Shown: piece by piece, positions 1-8,227 of the stretch
How positions within the stretch are numbered: position 1 is the first letter of the stretch
How the letters are laid out: each line of letters opens with the position of its first letter
Assembly: GCF_042649685.1 (NCBI RefSeq)
Contig: NZ_JBHRZT010000020.1
Span: 682,001-746,000, forward strand
Reading direction: 5' to 3'
Source: Bacillus_BA songklensis
GTDB taxonomy: Bacteria; Bacillota; Bacilli; Bacillales; Bacillaceae_H
Length of the DNA stretch: 64,000 bases
Translations under genes and position numbers: made by a program
Notes under the pieces: model-generated
The model's database searches: none
What the model was told of the DNA's origin: nothing
Seen by the model: the letters and a program-made list of their open reading frames with translations, nothing else

Positions 1-226
1 CACTTACGATGGTAATAGAAACATTGTCTACATTCCATGCAGAAGGGATATCCACATTCTCTGACACAATCAATTCTTTCACCACTTGTTTCGTCCTCAA
101 GGCTTCTTCCACCAAATGATAACCTTCAATTAAAAACAATCCCGTTTTATCGCGTTCCTTTTTAGTATGTAGTTTCTTCCACATCTTCACTTGTGGATTT
201 TTAACTGAATCAATTCTTTTCACCAT
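1..226 (-). CDS. ysgA: TrmH-family rRNA/tRNA 2'-O-methyltransferase, N-terminal part (cut by window edge)
   Basis: Reading leftward from an ATG at 226 the frame is open to the window edge, giving about 75 residues that begin MVKRIDSVKNPQVKMWKKL and include FLIEGYHLVEEAL. This is the substrate-binding N-domain typical of SpoU/TrmH methyltransferases, which 2'-O-methylate ribose in rRNA or tRNA using S-adenosylmethionine. The catalytic knot domain lies outside the window. Position next to divergent sspI matches ysgA in B. subtilis. A GGGGACAG stretch precedes the start. Confidence 0.82.
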   Translation of the reverse strand, partial: MVKRIDSVKNPQVKMWKKLHTKKERDKTGLFLIEGYHLVEEALRTKQVVKELIVSENVDIPSAWNVDNVSITIVS

Positions 227-340
227 TCTGTCCCCTTTTTTTAAACTGTTATCATTATATCTCAATTCTGTTTACATATAAAATACCCATAAGACTAACA
301 ATAATAGTGAGATTCTACATAACAATCGAGGTGACTAAAC

Positions 341-553
341 ATGAGCTTGAATTTACGAAATGCTGTTATATCAAATGTTGCAGGGAATACACAACAAGAA
401 CTCGAAGCGACGATCATTGATGCCATTCAAAGCGGTGAAGAAAAAATGCTTCCAGGTTTAGGAGTTTTATTTGAAGTGATCTGGAAAAACTCCAATGAAG
501 AAGATAAACACGAAATGCTTTCAACGTTAGAAAAAGGCTTGGGCAATAAATAG
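341..553 (+). CDS. sspI: Small acid-soluble spore protein SspI
   Basis: This 70-residue protein ([16 protein letters not shown] at the start, [13 protein letters not shown] in the middle) matches the SspI family in length and sequence. SspI is a minor SASP packed in the spore core and made in the forespore. It is unrelated to the alpha/beta DNA-binding SASPs. A good ribosome site (GAGGTGA) lies 7 nt before the ATG. I could not find a convincing sigma-G promoter upstream. It is monocistronic, followed by a strong hairpin. Confidence 0.93.
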   Translation: MSLNLRNAVISNVAGNTQQELEATIIDAIQSGEEKMLPGLGVLFEVIWKNSNEEDKHEMLSTLEKGLGNK

Positions 554-590
554 CATATTACAAATAACTGACAAAAGAATTAAACATTAA

Positions 591-633
591 GAAGAGGCTG
601 CCCAGAAGTTACAAACTTGGGGACAGCCTCTTC
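591..633 (+). terminator. Rho-independent terminator after sspI
   Basis: A 10-bp stem, GAAGAGGCTG with CAGCCTCTTC, closes a 23-nt loop and is followed by TTT. Two more hairpins follow at once (about 640-672 and 678-718), so the convergent sspI/ysdC gap is almost entirely palindromic. Confidence 0.7.
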
Positions 634-677
634 TTTCGAATTTTCGGGAGACCCCTTGAGTCTCTCGAAAATCTGAA

Positions 678-718
678 AATGACTCTTTTACGTTAAAATA
701 AACGCAAAAGAGTCATTT
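678..718 (-). terminator. Hairpin terminator after ysdC
   Basis: AATGACTCTTTT pairs with AAAAGAGTCATT around a 14-15 nt loop, 29 bp downstream of the ysdC stop on the minus strand, followed by a short T-rich tract. Confidence 0.6.
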
Positions 719-746
719 CATATGACGTTATGCTGTTTTTCTCTGA

Positions 747-1832
747 TTAGTTAAATGTAATATTCTTCACAGCTTCTGCATCCAAACGTTTGATGACTTC
801 CACAATCAATTTAACGGCATTTTCATAGTCATCCCGGTGAAGCATTGCCGCATGTGAATGAATATAGCGGGTAGCAATGGTAATGGATAAAGCAGGCACT
901 CCGTTTGCAGACACATGAATGGATCCAGAATCCGTACCGCCTCCGGCCATTGCATCAAATTGATATGGAATATCCAATTCGTCTGCTACATCTGTCACAA
1001 AGTCACGTAATCCTTTGTGAGACACCATGGACGCATCATATAAAATAATTTGCGGACCTTTGCCCATTTTGCCCATCGCTTCTTTTTCGGATACTCCAGG
1101 TGTATCACCCGCAATTCCTACGTCTACGCCGAATCCAATATCAGGCTGGATAAAGTTAGCCGATGTTTTGGCTCCGCGCAATCCCACTTCTTCTTGAACG
1201 GTTCCAACCCCATATACGATGTTTGGATGATCTGCATCCTTTAACTGCTTTAATACATCAATCGCAATGGCGCATCCAATACGGTTATCCCACGCTTTAG
1301 CCAACAGCATCTTTTCATTGTTCAGTACAGTAAATTCAAAATAAGGGACTACTTGATCACCAGGACGCACGCCCCACTCCATTGCCTCATCACGGCTGGA
1401 AGCCCCAATATCAATGAACATATCTTTAATTTCAACCGGCTTTTTGCGTGCATCCGGAGATAAAATATGAGGAGGCTTCGAACCGATAACTCCCGTTACG
1501 TCTCCCTTTTTCGTCACAACCGTCACACGTTGAGCGAGCATGACTTGAGACCACCAGCCACCGACAGTTTGGAAGCGGATAAATCCCTTATCATCGATTT
1601 GAGTCACCATAAAACCTACTTCATCCAAATGACCTGCTACCATAATTTTAGGACCGTTTTCTTTGCCTGTCTTTTTGGCAATCAAACTCCCTAATCCGTC
1701 TGTTGTGACTTCGTCAGCGTAAGGCTCGATATATTTTTTCATTACTTCACGCGGTTCGCGTTCATTGCCTGGAATTCCTTTTGCATCCGTTAAATCCTTT
1801 AACATGGTCAATGTTTCATCCAATTTTGTCAT
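747..1832 (-). CDS. ysdC: M42-family metallo-aminopeptidase (glutamyl aminopeptidase type)
   Basis: The 361-residue protein has the length and motifs of M42 (TET-type) aminopeptidases, cytosolic enzymes that trim N-terminal residues from peptides. Expected di-metal ligands are visible: AGHLDEVGF (H68, D70), AWDNRIG (D182), VQEEVGLRG (general base E214, ligand E215), GVDVG (D237) and RYIHSH (H325). An AAGGAGG site lies 12 nt before the ATG. The gene sits alone between sspI and the dUTPase gene, as ysdC does in B. subtilis. The exact peptide substrate cannot be read from the sequence. Confidence 0.92.
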   Translation of the reverse strand: MTKLDETLTMLKDLTDAKGIPGNEREPREVMKKYIEPYADEVTTDGLGSLIAKKTGKENGPKIMVAGHLDEVGFMVTQIDDKGFIRFQTVGGWWSQVMLAQRVTVVTKKGDVTGVIGSKPPHILSPDARKKPVEIKDMFIDIGASSRDEAMEWGVRPGDQVVPYFEFTVLNNEKMLLAKAWDNRIGCAIAIDVLKQLKDADHPNIVYGVGTVQEEVGLRGAKTSANFIQPDIGFGVDVGIAGDTPGVSEKEAMGKMGKGPQIILYDASMVSHKGLRDFVTDVADELDIPYQFDAMAGGGTDSGSIHVSANGVPALSITIATRYIHSHAAMLHRDDYENAVKLIVEVIKRLDAEAVKNITFN

Positions 1833-1900
1833 AAAATCACTTAGCCTCCTTCAATATGTACCTTTACTAACATTATACAGAAAAATTAAACGAAAACGAA

Positions 1901-2389
1901 TTAGTAACCTTGCTCTTGGCGTTGAAAATTAATTTCGTTTTTCACCATATATGCCTGCTTCATATCCTCTGGTGAAAACCCGAGCAATTCACCTAATATT
2001 AAGTATTGCGAAAACATGTTAATGTATGTATCTTGTGACATATTTGTTCGGAAATGCGAGATGCACTCATATACCTTCAAAAACTGATTCGTTAATGTGG
2101 AATCCGTTTTTGCCGTTGGGATGGAGGTATGCTCAGGAACATCCAATTCTAGCCCAAGAGACAACAAGAAATGGATACCGTCTACATATTCCTCCAAAAT
2201 CGTTTCCTTCGCTGCCGGCGGCTTTACGCTCCAAAACTTAAAGCAGCGCGTCTCATTTGCAAGCTCCCCCACCTCTACGAGCAAAGCCAGGATTTTTCTT
2301 TCTATTAACCTTTCCTGCTGCAAATCATGTTTTTCTTCAATATGCTGATCAAGCTGTTTTTGCATCTCGAACAACTGTTCATAATTCAT
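1901..2389 (-). CDS. Dimeric all-alpha dUTP diphosphatase
   Basis: The 162-residue protein belongs to the dimeric dUTPase (dUTPase_2) branch of the all-alpha NTP pyrophosphohydrolases, which hydrolyse dUTP to dUMP and keep uracil out of DNA. The metal-binding signature EVGELANE is at residues 39-46, followed by EEYVDGIHF at about 66-74. I start it at the ATG at 2389 because AAGGAGC lies 8 nt upstream; an in-frame start further up (2452) would add 21 residues of non-family sequence without a ribosome site. This branch also occurs in phages, but nothing phage-like is adjacent. Confidence 0.85.
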   Translation of the reverse strand: MNYEQLFEMQKQLDQHIEEKHDLQQERLIERKILALLVEVGELANETRCFKFWSVKPPAAKETILEEYVDGIHFLLSLGLELDVPEHTSIPTAKTDSTLTNQFLKVYECISHFRTNMSQDTYINMFSQYLILGELLGFSPEDMKQAYMVKNEINFQRQEQGY

Positions 2390-2506
2390 CGTATTTGCTC
2401 CTTCTTTCGATACTATATTATATTTCACTATCCATTTTCTCTTTTTATACACGATTGATAGTCTTTCTGTTCGGACATCTCGAATAGACTAAAATGGTCT
2501 TCTACG

Positions 2507-2550
2507 TAGCTAACTGGACATGGAGGGTTTTGTCTATGTTCAGTTAGCTA
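2507..2550. repeat. Strong isolated hairpin upstream of ysdB
   Basis: A 15-bp arm at 2507-2521 (TAGCTAACTGGACAT) pairs with 2536-2550 with one G-T wobble, around a 14-nt loop. It is followed by TAAAAAAAT on the plus strand, not a U-tract. It sits 30 bp before the sigma-W -35 element. Function unknown. Confidence 0.55.
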
Positions 2551-2580
2551 TAAAAAAATTATAACAAAATGCAGGAAACT

Positions 2581-2606
2581 TGAAACCTTTTGAGAATTTC
2601 TACGTA
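2581..2606 (+). promoter_or_regulatory. Sigma-W (ECF) promoter of ysdB
   Basis: TGAAAC at 2581-2586, a 16-nt spacer, then CGTA at 2603-2606. This is a full match to the sigma-W consensus (TGAAAC / CGTA), 34 nt before the ysdB ATG. The downstream gene belongs to the sigma-W regulon in B. subtilis, so motif and context agree. Confidence 0.82.
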
Positions 2607-2640
2607 AAGTAGTGGAATACGGAAATGGGAGGGACAAGGA

Positions 2641-3027
2641 ATGATTGTCATTCTATTGCGTTTGCTCATTATCGCAGCTTTTTTCTATGTTGTCTTTAAA
2701 GCGGTACGTTATTTCCTAGACCCAATGCGTAAGCTTGAACATGCACATGAGAAAAAAGAATTTCACCTCCTTGATGAAAAAAGAAATGTTCGCAAAAACT
2801 TTTTGCTCACATATAAAGGCGTACTGTTTGACGGGGAAAAATATTTGGGCACCACACCGGATTCTTTTGAGGTGGTCTCCATCATTATTTCCATTCGGGA
2901 TCCAGATCAATTGGAAGGGTTAACCCGCATGGATTTTTCAAGGATTGAACAAGAAGTTCAATTTGTATATCCGTACGCCAAGATTGAGTGGAAAAGTCCC
3001 ATTAAGGAATTTATCAAGTCCATGTAA
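2641..3027 (+). CDS. ysdB: Sigma-W pathway membrane protein YsdB
   Basis: The 128-residue protein has one N-terminal membrane helix (about residues 2-25) and a cytosolic, charged C-terminal domain. It matches YsdB, needed in B. subtilis for full activation of sigma-W, the cell-envelope-stress sigma factor. GGGAGGGACAAGGA lies just before the ATG. A consensus sigma-W promoter precedes it, so the gene is probably under the factor it supports. Convergent with ysdA and sharing its terminator. Confidence 0.88.
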   Translation: MIVILLRLLIIAAFFYVVFKAVRYFLDPMRKLEHAHEKKEFHLLDEKRNVRKNFLLTYKGVLFDGEKYLGTTPDSFEVVSIIISIRDPDQLEGLTRMDFSRIEQEVQFVYPYAKIEWKSPIKEFIKSM

Positions 3028-3056
3028 AAAAGGAGGATGCATATCCTCCTTTTTTA
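3026..3056. terminator. Bidirectional terminator between ysdB and ysdA
   Basis: AAAAAAGGAGGAT pairs with ATCCTCCTTTTTT. A-runs and T-runs on both sides let it serve both convergent genes. Confidence 0.85.
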
Positions 3057-3317
3057 CATAAATTGAAACAAGATGAATAAGTGGCCGATCGCCAACAACG
3101 GAAGACCTACTTTAAATTGAGGGTGCTTCGTTTTGTGACGAAATGTGGACATCCCGACCGTTGAGCCGATAGCACCTCCAAATAATGAGCATATCCATAT
3201 GGTTCTCTCCCGGATACGCCACCCGTGGTGTTTGGCCCTGCTTTTATCCACAGCCATGATCAATAATCCAACTGTGTTAATCAGTACATAATAAACAAAA
3301 ATAAAATCACCCATCAT
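3054..3317 (-). CDS. ysdA: DUF1294 membrane protein YsdA
   Basis: This 87-residue protein has about two to three hydrophobic segments (residues 3-22, 40-58, 70-86). It carries the DUF1294 core, DKSRAKHHGWRIRE followed by GGAIGSTVGM. It lies beside rplT as in B. subtilis. A second ATG follows the first codon directly; AGGGGGTTGTGA is well spaced for the first. Biochemical function of the family is unknown. Confidence 0.88.
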   Translation of the reverse strand: MMGDFIFVYYVLINTVGLLIMAVDKSRAKHHGWRIRERTIWICSLFGGAIGSTVGMSTFRHKTKHPQFKVGLPLLAIGHLFILFQFM

Positions 3318-3354
3318 TCACAACCCCCTATTGCAAAGATGTCATTGCTAAATA

Positions 3355-3388
3355 AAAAACCTCCTTCCTTAACGGAAGAGAGGTTTTT
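3355..3388 (-). terminator. Terminator of the infC-rpmI-rplT operon
   Basis: On the minus strand AACCTCTCTTCC pairs with GGAAGGAGGTT around a short loop, then TTTTTTATTT. It begins a few bases after the rplT stop. Confidence 0.85.
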
Positions 3389-3394
3389 TTGAAA

Positions 3395-3754
3395 TTATTT
3401 ATTTAAGCCGTTTTTAGCAGCAGTCGCTAATTCAGCGAATGCTTTTTCATCGTTAACAGCTAAATCAGCTAACATTTTACGGTTAACTTCGATACCAGCT
3501 ACTTTTAAACCGTGCATTAAACGGCTGTAAGAAAGACCGTTCATACGAGCAGCAGCGTTGATACGAGTGATCCATAATTTGCGGAAGTCGCGTTTTTTCT
3601 GACGACGATCGCGGTAAGCATACATTAAAGATTTCATTACTTGTTGGTTAGCAACTTTGTATAATGTATGTTTAGAACCAAAATAACCTTTAGCTAATTT
3701 TAAAACTTTTTTACGACGTTTGCGAGTTACTGTACCGCCTTTTACACGTGGCAT
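3395..3754 (-). CDS. rplT: 50S ribosomal protein L20
   Basis: The 119-residue protein matches bacterial L20 across its length ([31 protein letters not shown]). L20 binds 23S rRNA early in large-subunit assembly. In Bacillus it also represses its own infC-rpmI-rplT operon by acting on the leader. The lysine/arginine-rich N-terminal tail is intact. AGGAGG precedes the ATG. Last gene of the operon. Confidence 0.97.
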   Translation of the reverse strand: MPRVKGGTVTRKRRKKVLKLAKGYFGSKHTLYKVANQQVMKSLMYAYRDRRQKKRDFRKLWITRINAAARMNGLSYSRLMHGLKVAGIEVNRKMLADLAVNDEKAFAELATAAKNGLNK

Positions 3755-3792
3755 AGTTGTTTCCCTCCTGTATTATCTATCTTCGACCGAAA

Positions 3793-3993
3793 TTATTTCA
3801 TGTTAGTTAATAAAGAACGAATGCGTTTGAAATCGCCAGTGCTTACTAATGCACCTTTGCGAAGTTTACGTTTTTGTTTTGTAGATTTGTTAGCAAATAA
3901 GTGGCTTGTGTAAGCATGGGAACGTTTAAGCTTACCAGTTCCAGTTTTTTTGAAACGCTTTGCAGCGCCGCGGTGAGTTTTCATTTTTGGCAT
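3793..3993 (-). CDS. rpmI: 50S ribosomal protein L35
   Basis: The 66-residue L35 begins [20 protein letters not shown], the invariant family start. AGGAGG lies 8 nt upstream of the ATG at 3993. An upstream in-frame codon at 4014 would add seven residues encoded by the ribosome-binding site itself and is rejected. It lies 38 bp before rplT and 21 bp after infC. Confidence 0.96.
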   Translation of the reverse strand: MPKMKTHRGAAKRFKKTGTGKLKRSHAYTSHLFANKSTKQKRKLRKGALVSTGDFKRIRSLLTNMK

Positions 3994-4014
3994 AGGGTGT
4001 TCCTCCTCGTTCAA

Positions 4015-4530
4015 TTACTTTTCATTTTTAGGTGCTAAAACTAAGAACATGCTGCGTCCATCCATCTTAGGAGCAGCCTCTATTGAGCCGACATCAGCAC
4101 AAGCTTCTGAAAAACGATCAAGTACTCGTTGACCGATTTCCTTATGCGTAATAGCACGGCCTTTAAAGCGAATGCTTGCTTTTACTTTATCGCCTTTTTC
4201 AAGGAACTTACGCGCATTGCGAAGTTTCGTATCGAAGTCATGTTGATCAATTGTTGGACTTAAACGAACTTCTTTTAGGCTAATAATCTTTTGGTTTTTG
4301 CGAGCTTCTTTTTCTTTCTTTTGTTGCTCAAAGCGGAATTTACCGTAATCCATAATGCGGCATACCGGTGGTTTCGCATTTGGAGCAACCATAACAAGAT
4401 CTTGATTTACGCGCGACGCAATCTCTAGCGCTTCTTGTTTCGTTTTAATACCTAATTGTTCTCCGTTTTGGTCAATTAAACGAACTTCGCGAGCACGAAT
4501 GCCCTCGTTTACCATCATATCCTTGCTAAT
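4015..4530 (-). CDS. infC: Translation initiation factor IF-3, ATT start
   Basis: The 171-residue IF-3 binds the 30S subunit and proofreads start codon choice. I place the start at an ATT codon (4528-4530): GGAGGTGG lies 5 nt before it, and the protein then reads [18 protein letters not shown], lining up with B. subtilis IF-3, which also starts with ATT. An in-frame ATG at 4566 lies upstream of this ribosome site and would add 12 non-conserved residues. A rare start in infC is a known means of self-regulation, because IF-3 rejects non-canonical codons. Confidence 0.94.
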   Translation of the reverse strand: MSKDMMVNEGIRAREVRLIDQNGEQLGIKTKQEALEIASRVNQDLVMVAPNAKPPVCRIMDYGKFRFEQQKKEKEARKNQKIISLKEVRLSPTIDQHDFDTKLRNARKFLEKGDKVKASIRFKGRAITHKEIGQRVLDRFSEACADVGSIEAAPKMDGRSMFLVLAPKNEK

Positions 4531-4752
4531 AAGTAGCCACCTCCAAGGTTTTATGAGCGAATACATCGTTTGAGCAGACGCACACTGTCTTGTTCAAACA
4601 GAACCCACAAAAAAAGTGTGAGTACATACCGCACCCACACTTTATATTTACACATACGTAAATAGTCAAATTCATACCTGCCAACTGCTTATTGCGTCAA
4701 TCAGGTGAGAAGCGGGTGCTTCTGCTTTCGCACAAACAAGTATTCAATTACC
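4531..4752 (-). promoter_or_regulatory. L20-type leader of infC operon with internal terminator
   Basis: About 220 nt separate the predicted transcription start from the ATT codon. Inside, at 4609-4643, AAAGTGTG pairs with CACACTTT and runs into TTTTTTT on the minus strand: a leader terminator. Bacillus infC leaders are attenuated by L20 binding; position and terminator fit that, although I did not model the L20-binding fold. Confidence 0.75.
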
Positions 4753-4758
4753 TTTCCA

Positions 4759-4787
4759 ATTATAACATGTACAACGAGACATGTCAA
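4759..4787 (-). promoter_or_regulatory. Sigma-A promoter of infC operon
   Basis: On the minus strand, a perfect TTGACA (4782-4787), a 17-nt spacer and a perfect TATAAT (4759-4764). Transcription should start near 4752. An ideal promoter suits a ribosomal operon controlled by leader attenuation. Confidence 0.9.
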
Positions 4788-4875
4788 TGTGAAAAGCTAC
4801 TCTAATCGCAACAAAAATTATTTTAACAGAATCAAATTACTAATGCAACAACTTTTTTCGGATTTTTATTCGGAT

Positions 4876-4907
4876 AAAAAACTGGAAGGAGCGACCTCCC
4901 AGTTTTT
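4876..4907 (-). terminator. Terminator after thrS
   Basis: AAAAACTGGGAGG and a partly matching CCTTCCAGTTTTT form a hairpin ending in a T-run, 13 bp past the thrS stop. Confidence 0.82.
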
Positions 4908-4919
4908 AAGCGCTGCTTT

Positions 4920-6851
4920 TTACTTCGCTACTTCTTGTTTTAAAGAAGCCCTGAATTGTTCAAAATTAACTGTTTCCGATTTTTGCTCACCGTATTTGCG
5001 TACGTTCACGGCACCTTCTTCCACCTCTTTATCCCCTACGACAAGCATGTAAGGGATTTTTTGCATTTGGGCTTCACGGATTTTATAGCCGATTTTTTCA
5101 TCACGCTCATCCAGTTCTACACGGAAACCTTCAAGTTGCAACTTTTCCTGTACGTGTTTTGCATAATCCAAGTGAACCTCAGGAGATACAGGAATGACTT
5201 GGACTTGGACAGGCGCTAACCAAGTCGGGAACGCTCCCTTGTATTCCTCGATTAAGAAAGCAACAAATCGTTCCATTGTAGATACAACACCACGGTGAAT
5301 AACAACCGGACGGTGCTGTTTACCATCTTCTCCTACATATGTTAAGTCAAAGCGCTCCGGCAATAAGAAATCAAGCTGTACTGTAGATAATGTCTCATCT
5401 TTACCAAGGGCTGTACGAACTTGAACATCCAATTTCGGACCATAGAATGCCGCTTCACCTTCCGCTTCATAATAATCTAAGCCAAGCTCGTCCATTGCCT
5501 CTTTTAACATGCTTTGCGCTTTTTCCCACATTGCATCATCATCATAATATTTTTCTGTATCTTGCGGATCACGGTAAGATAAGCGGAATGAGTAGTCGCT
5601 TAGATCGAAGTCTTTATAAACCGCTAAAATCAAGTTTACTACACGCTTGAACTCATCTTTAATTTGGTCAGGACGTACGAAAATATGAGCATCATTTAGT
5701 GTCATACCGCGTACACGCTGTAAACCTGATAACGCACCTGACATTTCATAACGGTGCATTGTACCAAGTTCTGCAATACGGATTGGCAATTGACGATAGC
5801 TGTGAATTTCATTTTTATAAATCATCATATGATGCGGGCAGTTCATCGGACGAAGAACAAGCTGCTCGTTATCCATTTCCATGGCCGGGAACATGCCGTC
5901 TTGATAATGATCCCAGTGACCGGATGTTTTATAAAGCTCCACGCTCCCTAAAACAGGTGTATACACATGTTGATAACCTAAACGCTCTTCTTTATCCACA
6001 ATGTAACGCTCAATTACGCGGCGAATAGCGGCGCCTTTTGGCAGCCATAAAGGAAGGCCTTGTCCCACTTTTTGAGAGTTTGTGAATAAGTTCAGTTCTT
6101 TCCCAAGCTTGCGGTGGTCGCGCTCTTTCGCTTCTTCCAATAAACGGAGATGTTCAGCTAAATCTTCTTTTTTAAAGAATGCTGTACCGTAAATACGCTG
6201 CAACATCTTGTTTTTGCTGTCACCACGCCAGTAGGCACCTGCAATGCTCAATAACTTGAACTCTTTGATTTTACCAGTTGAAGGAACATGAACCCCGCGG
6301 CAAAGATCGAAGAATTCGCCTTGTTCATAAATTGAAACGGTCTCGCCTTCAGGAATGGCTTCAATCAGTTCAAGCTTTAAGTTATCCCCGATTTCCTCGT
6401 ACAGTTTAATAGCATCTTCACGGGATACCTCTTTACGAACGATTTCCAAGTTTTCATTCACAATTTTTTTCATTTCTTTTTCAATGTTGACAAGGTCTTC
6501 TGGAGTAATGGATTCCTCCATATCAATGTCATAGTAGAAGCCGTTTTCAATAACAGGCCCTACACCAAGCTTCACATTTTTATATAAACGTTTGATCGCT
6601 TGCGCCATTAAGTGGGCTGTACTGTGACGTAAAATCTCTAAGGCGTCTTGTGTATCCTGCGTTACGATTTCAATGCTTCCATCTTCTTGGATTGGTGTAC
6701 GTAAATCGATTAATTCGCCGTTAAATTTTCCGGCGATTGATTTTTTCTTTAAACCGGGACTGATTGAGCCGGCAATGTCTTCTGTTGTTGCACCTTTCGG
6801 AAACTCCTTTACAGCACCATCTGGAAATGAGATTTTTACCATATCAGACAT
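4920..6851 (-). CDS. thrS: Threonyl-tRNA synthetase
   Basis: The 643-residue enzyme charges tRNA-Thr. Domains in order: TGS (about 1-63); the editing domain with HSTAH (H76, H80) and CRGVH (C184, H188), which clears seryl-tRNA; the class II catalytic core from about 245 with zinc ligands C338 (MNCPHH) and H389 (DAHIF); and a C-terminal anticodon-binding domain from about 540. AAGGAGTG precedes the ATG at 6851. A T-box upstream ties expression to uncharged tRNA-Thr. Confidence 0.97.
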   Translation of the reverse strand: MSDMVKISFPDGAVKEFPKGATTEDIAGSISPGLKKKSIAGKFNGELIDLRTPIQEDGSIEIVTQDTQDALEILRHSTAHLMAQAIKRLYKNVKLGVGPVIENGFYYDIDMEESITPEDLVNIEKEMKKIVNENLEIVRKEVSREDAIKLYEEIGDNLKLELIEAIPEGETVSIYEQGEFFDLCRGVHVPSTGKIKEFKLLSIAGAYWRGDSKNKMLQRIYGTAFFKKEDLAEHLRLLEEAKERDHRKLGKELNLFTNSQKVGQGLPLWLPKGAAIRRVIERYIVDKEERLGYQHVYTPVLGSVELYKTSGHWDHYQDGMFPAMEMDNEQLVLRPMNCPHHMMIYKNEIHSYRQLPIRIAELGTMHRYEMSGALSGLQRVRGMTLNDAHIFVRPDQIKDEFKRVVNLILAVYKDFDLSDYSFRLSYRDPQDTEKYYDDDAMWEKAQSMLKEAMDELGLDYYEAEGEAAFYGPKLDVQVRTALGKDETLSTVQLDFLLPERFDLTYVGEDGKQHRPVVIHRGVVSTMERFVAFLIEEYKGAFPTWLAPVQVQVIPVSPEVHLDYAKHVQEKLQLEGFRVELDERDEKIGYKIREAQMQKIPYMLVVGDKEVEEGAVNVRKYGEQKSETVNFEQFRASLKQEVAK

Positions 6852-6899
6852 GTTGTGACACTCCTTTTATATAGTTGAGGTTCGTTAAAACCTTTTTTA

Positions 6900-7240
6900 A
6901 ACAATAAAAAACCCGTCCCTCAAATAAGGGACGAGATATATCGTGGTTCCACCCTTGTTCCTGTTTCAGCGAATGATCAGCGGCGAATCTCTTCGCCTCC
7001 AAGTCGACGATGATCAGCGGCGAATCTTTTATGTAAGTGAGTCACCAGCCAAAACAGCTCAAGAATTGATAACGGCAATACCGTCAGTAATTACTGAAAT
7101 GCATCATTTGTTCACTACTGAAGTTTAGAGGCGGTAAATATATTTCTCGTGATAGAAAGCTCCCAGCCTTGGCTTCCCTCTCTGTAAACCGTAAAAATAT
7201 ACTCGTGTCCTCGTCATGACCTATGTCCATATAAGATTAT
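6900..7240 (-). promoter_or_regulatory. T-box riboswitch controlling thrS
   Basis: The antiterminator T-box sequence AGGGTGGAACCACGAT is at 6940-6955 (minus strand), followed by a terminator hairpin at 6914-6933 (CGTCCCT/AGGGACG) with a T-run, the standard T-box order. Stem I lies near 7130-7225. A candidate threonine specifier codon ACC is at 7133-7135, in the expected 3' side of the stem I internal loop. Between stem I and the T-box there is an 18-bp perfect direct repeat (6973-6990 and 7010-7027). The 413-bp gap between ytxC and thrS is filled by this leader and its promoter. Confidence 0.93.
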
Positions 7241-7246
7241 GTGTTC

Positions 7247-7275
7247 ATTATAAGTTCTTTATTTCTAGAAATCAA
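7247..7275 (-). promoter_or_regulatory. Sigma-A promoter of thrS
   Basis: TTGATT (7270-7275), a 17-nt spacer and perfect TATAAT (7247-7252) on the minus strand. The -35 box lies inside the last codons of ytxC. The start at about 7240 gives a leader of roughly 390 nt to the ATG. Confidence 0.82.
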
Positions 7276-8137
7276 CCTCTTGTCGATAGTTGTTTTGGCC
7301 CATTAAAACAAAATCTTGCTTACAGCGGATTGTTACTTTTTCTTGAAAAATATTTTGAAGTGTATAAATGATGGAATGGGATGGACAATCTGTATAAATG
7401 TAAATTCGGGAAGGCGCGATTGCTAGCAGCGGTTTGACTACGTCTTCATCTATGTATAGATTTGGGTGACACATCATCAATTCTCCCCTATATCGCTTCT
7501 TCTCCTCTTCTGTAATCTCTAAAAAATGCTCATCATACAAATAGAAACGCTGATCATGGACAATATGAACACTCTCTGTTTTTGAAGCCTGTTTATCGGC
7601 TATATAGCGAAGCTGGTCTAAAAGAACTTGATAATCCTGCTCCAATTTATATTCATCAATGCCAAGTTCTATATAATATATGAGTCGCTGTATATAGTCC
7701 TTTAGCCGAAACCTCATGAACGATTCAAACGTAAAGCTCACATTTCCCGTAAAAAAGCGCTTTAAAGAATCCGTGATAAGCTCTTCTATTGATTGTGGAA
7801 AGTTTTTTATTGGAACGTCTTCTTTTTCTCCGCTCATAAGGGAACGAATCATAGTGATAATTTGAAACCTTTCTTCCTCATCCGTGTAAAAGAACATTTC
7901 CTGTAAGATACGCACCATGATTTCTTCTTCTTTATGCACCAAAATATATTCCTTTACAACAGGAATGACTAATTTCCCTAGGACGATTTCACGGTTTGAG
8001 GACGTATCAATGATTAATAGCTGCTGTTCTACTAACTGAAAGCACGGATGAAAATATAATAAAGCGCTTTGTCGCGCACATAGCCGTTCATAAACGATTC
8101 GAGCATCGTTTTTTGACTTAAAAAATACTTTGATCAA
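7265..8137 (-). CDS. ytxC: Sporulation protein YtxC
   Basis: The 290-residue protein matches the YtxC family, named from sporulation studies in B. subtilis but without known biochemistry. It is soluble, without signal peptide or membrane helices, and rich in charged residues. The best start is TTG at 8137, six bases after GGGGGG; the nearby ATG is out of frame. It follows dnaI with 90 bp between, as in B. subtilis, although the intervening ytxB is absent here. Confidence 0.8.
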   Translation of the reverse strand: MIKVFFKSKNDARIVYERLCARQSALLYFHPCFQLVEQQLLIIDTSSNREIVLGKLVIPVVKEYILVHKEEEIMVRILQEMFFYTDEEERFQIITMIRSLMSGEKEDVPIKNFPQSIEELITDSLKRFFTGNVSFTFESFMRFRLKDYIQRLIYYIELGIDEYKLEQDYQVLLDQLRYIADKQASKTESVHIVHDQRFYLYDEHFLEITEEEKKRYRGELMMCHPNLYIDEDVVKPLLAIAPSRIYIYTDCPSHSIIYTLQNIFQEKVTIRCKQDFVLMGQNNYRQEVDF

Positions 8138-8227
8138 TCATATCCCCCCTTTAGGACACGCTTATTACTAATATGTATATGGGGGATTTCATAAAAAATG
8201 AGCAAGTGAAGAATACTTGCCCATTTT

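Noticed and set aside
1901..2389. dUTPase as a phage remnant
   Set aside because: Although phages carry this branch, neighbours are core genes in conserved order and codon use looks the same.
4531..4566. Upstream ATG extending infC by 12 codons
   Set aside because: It lies upstream of the strong GGAGGTGG site, the extra residues are not in IF-3 proteins, and ATT start is conserved in Bacillus.
4705..5052. Plus-strand frames opposite infC leader and thrS
   Set aside because: They overlap well-conserved minus-strand genes, have no ribosome sites and encode Cys/Phe/Ser-rich sequence typical of shadow frames.
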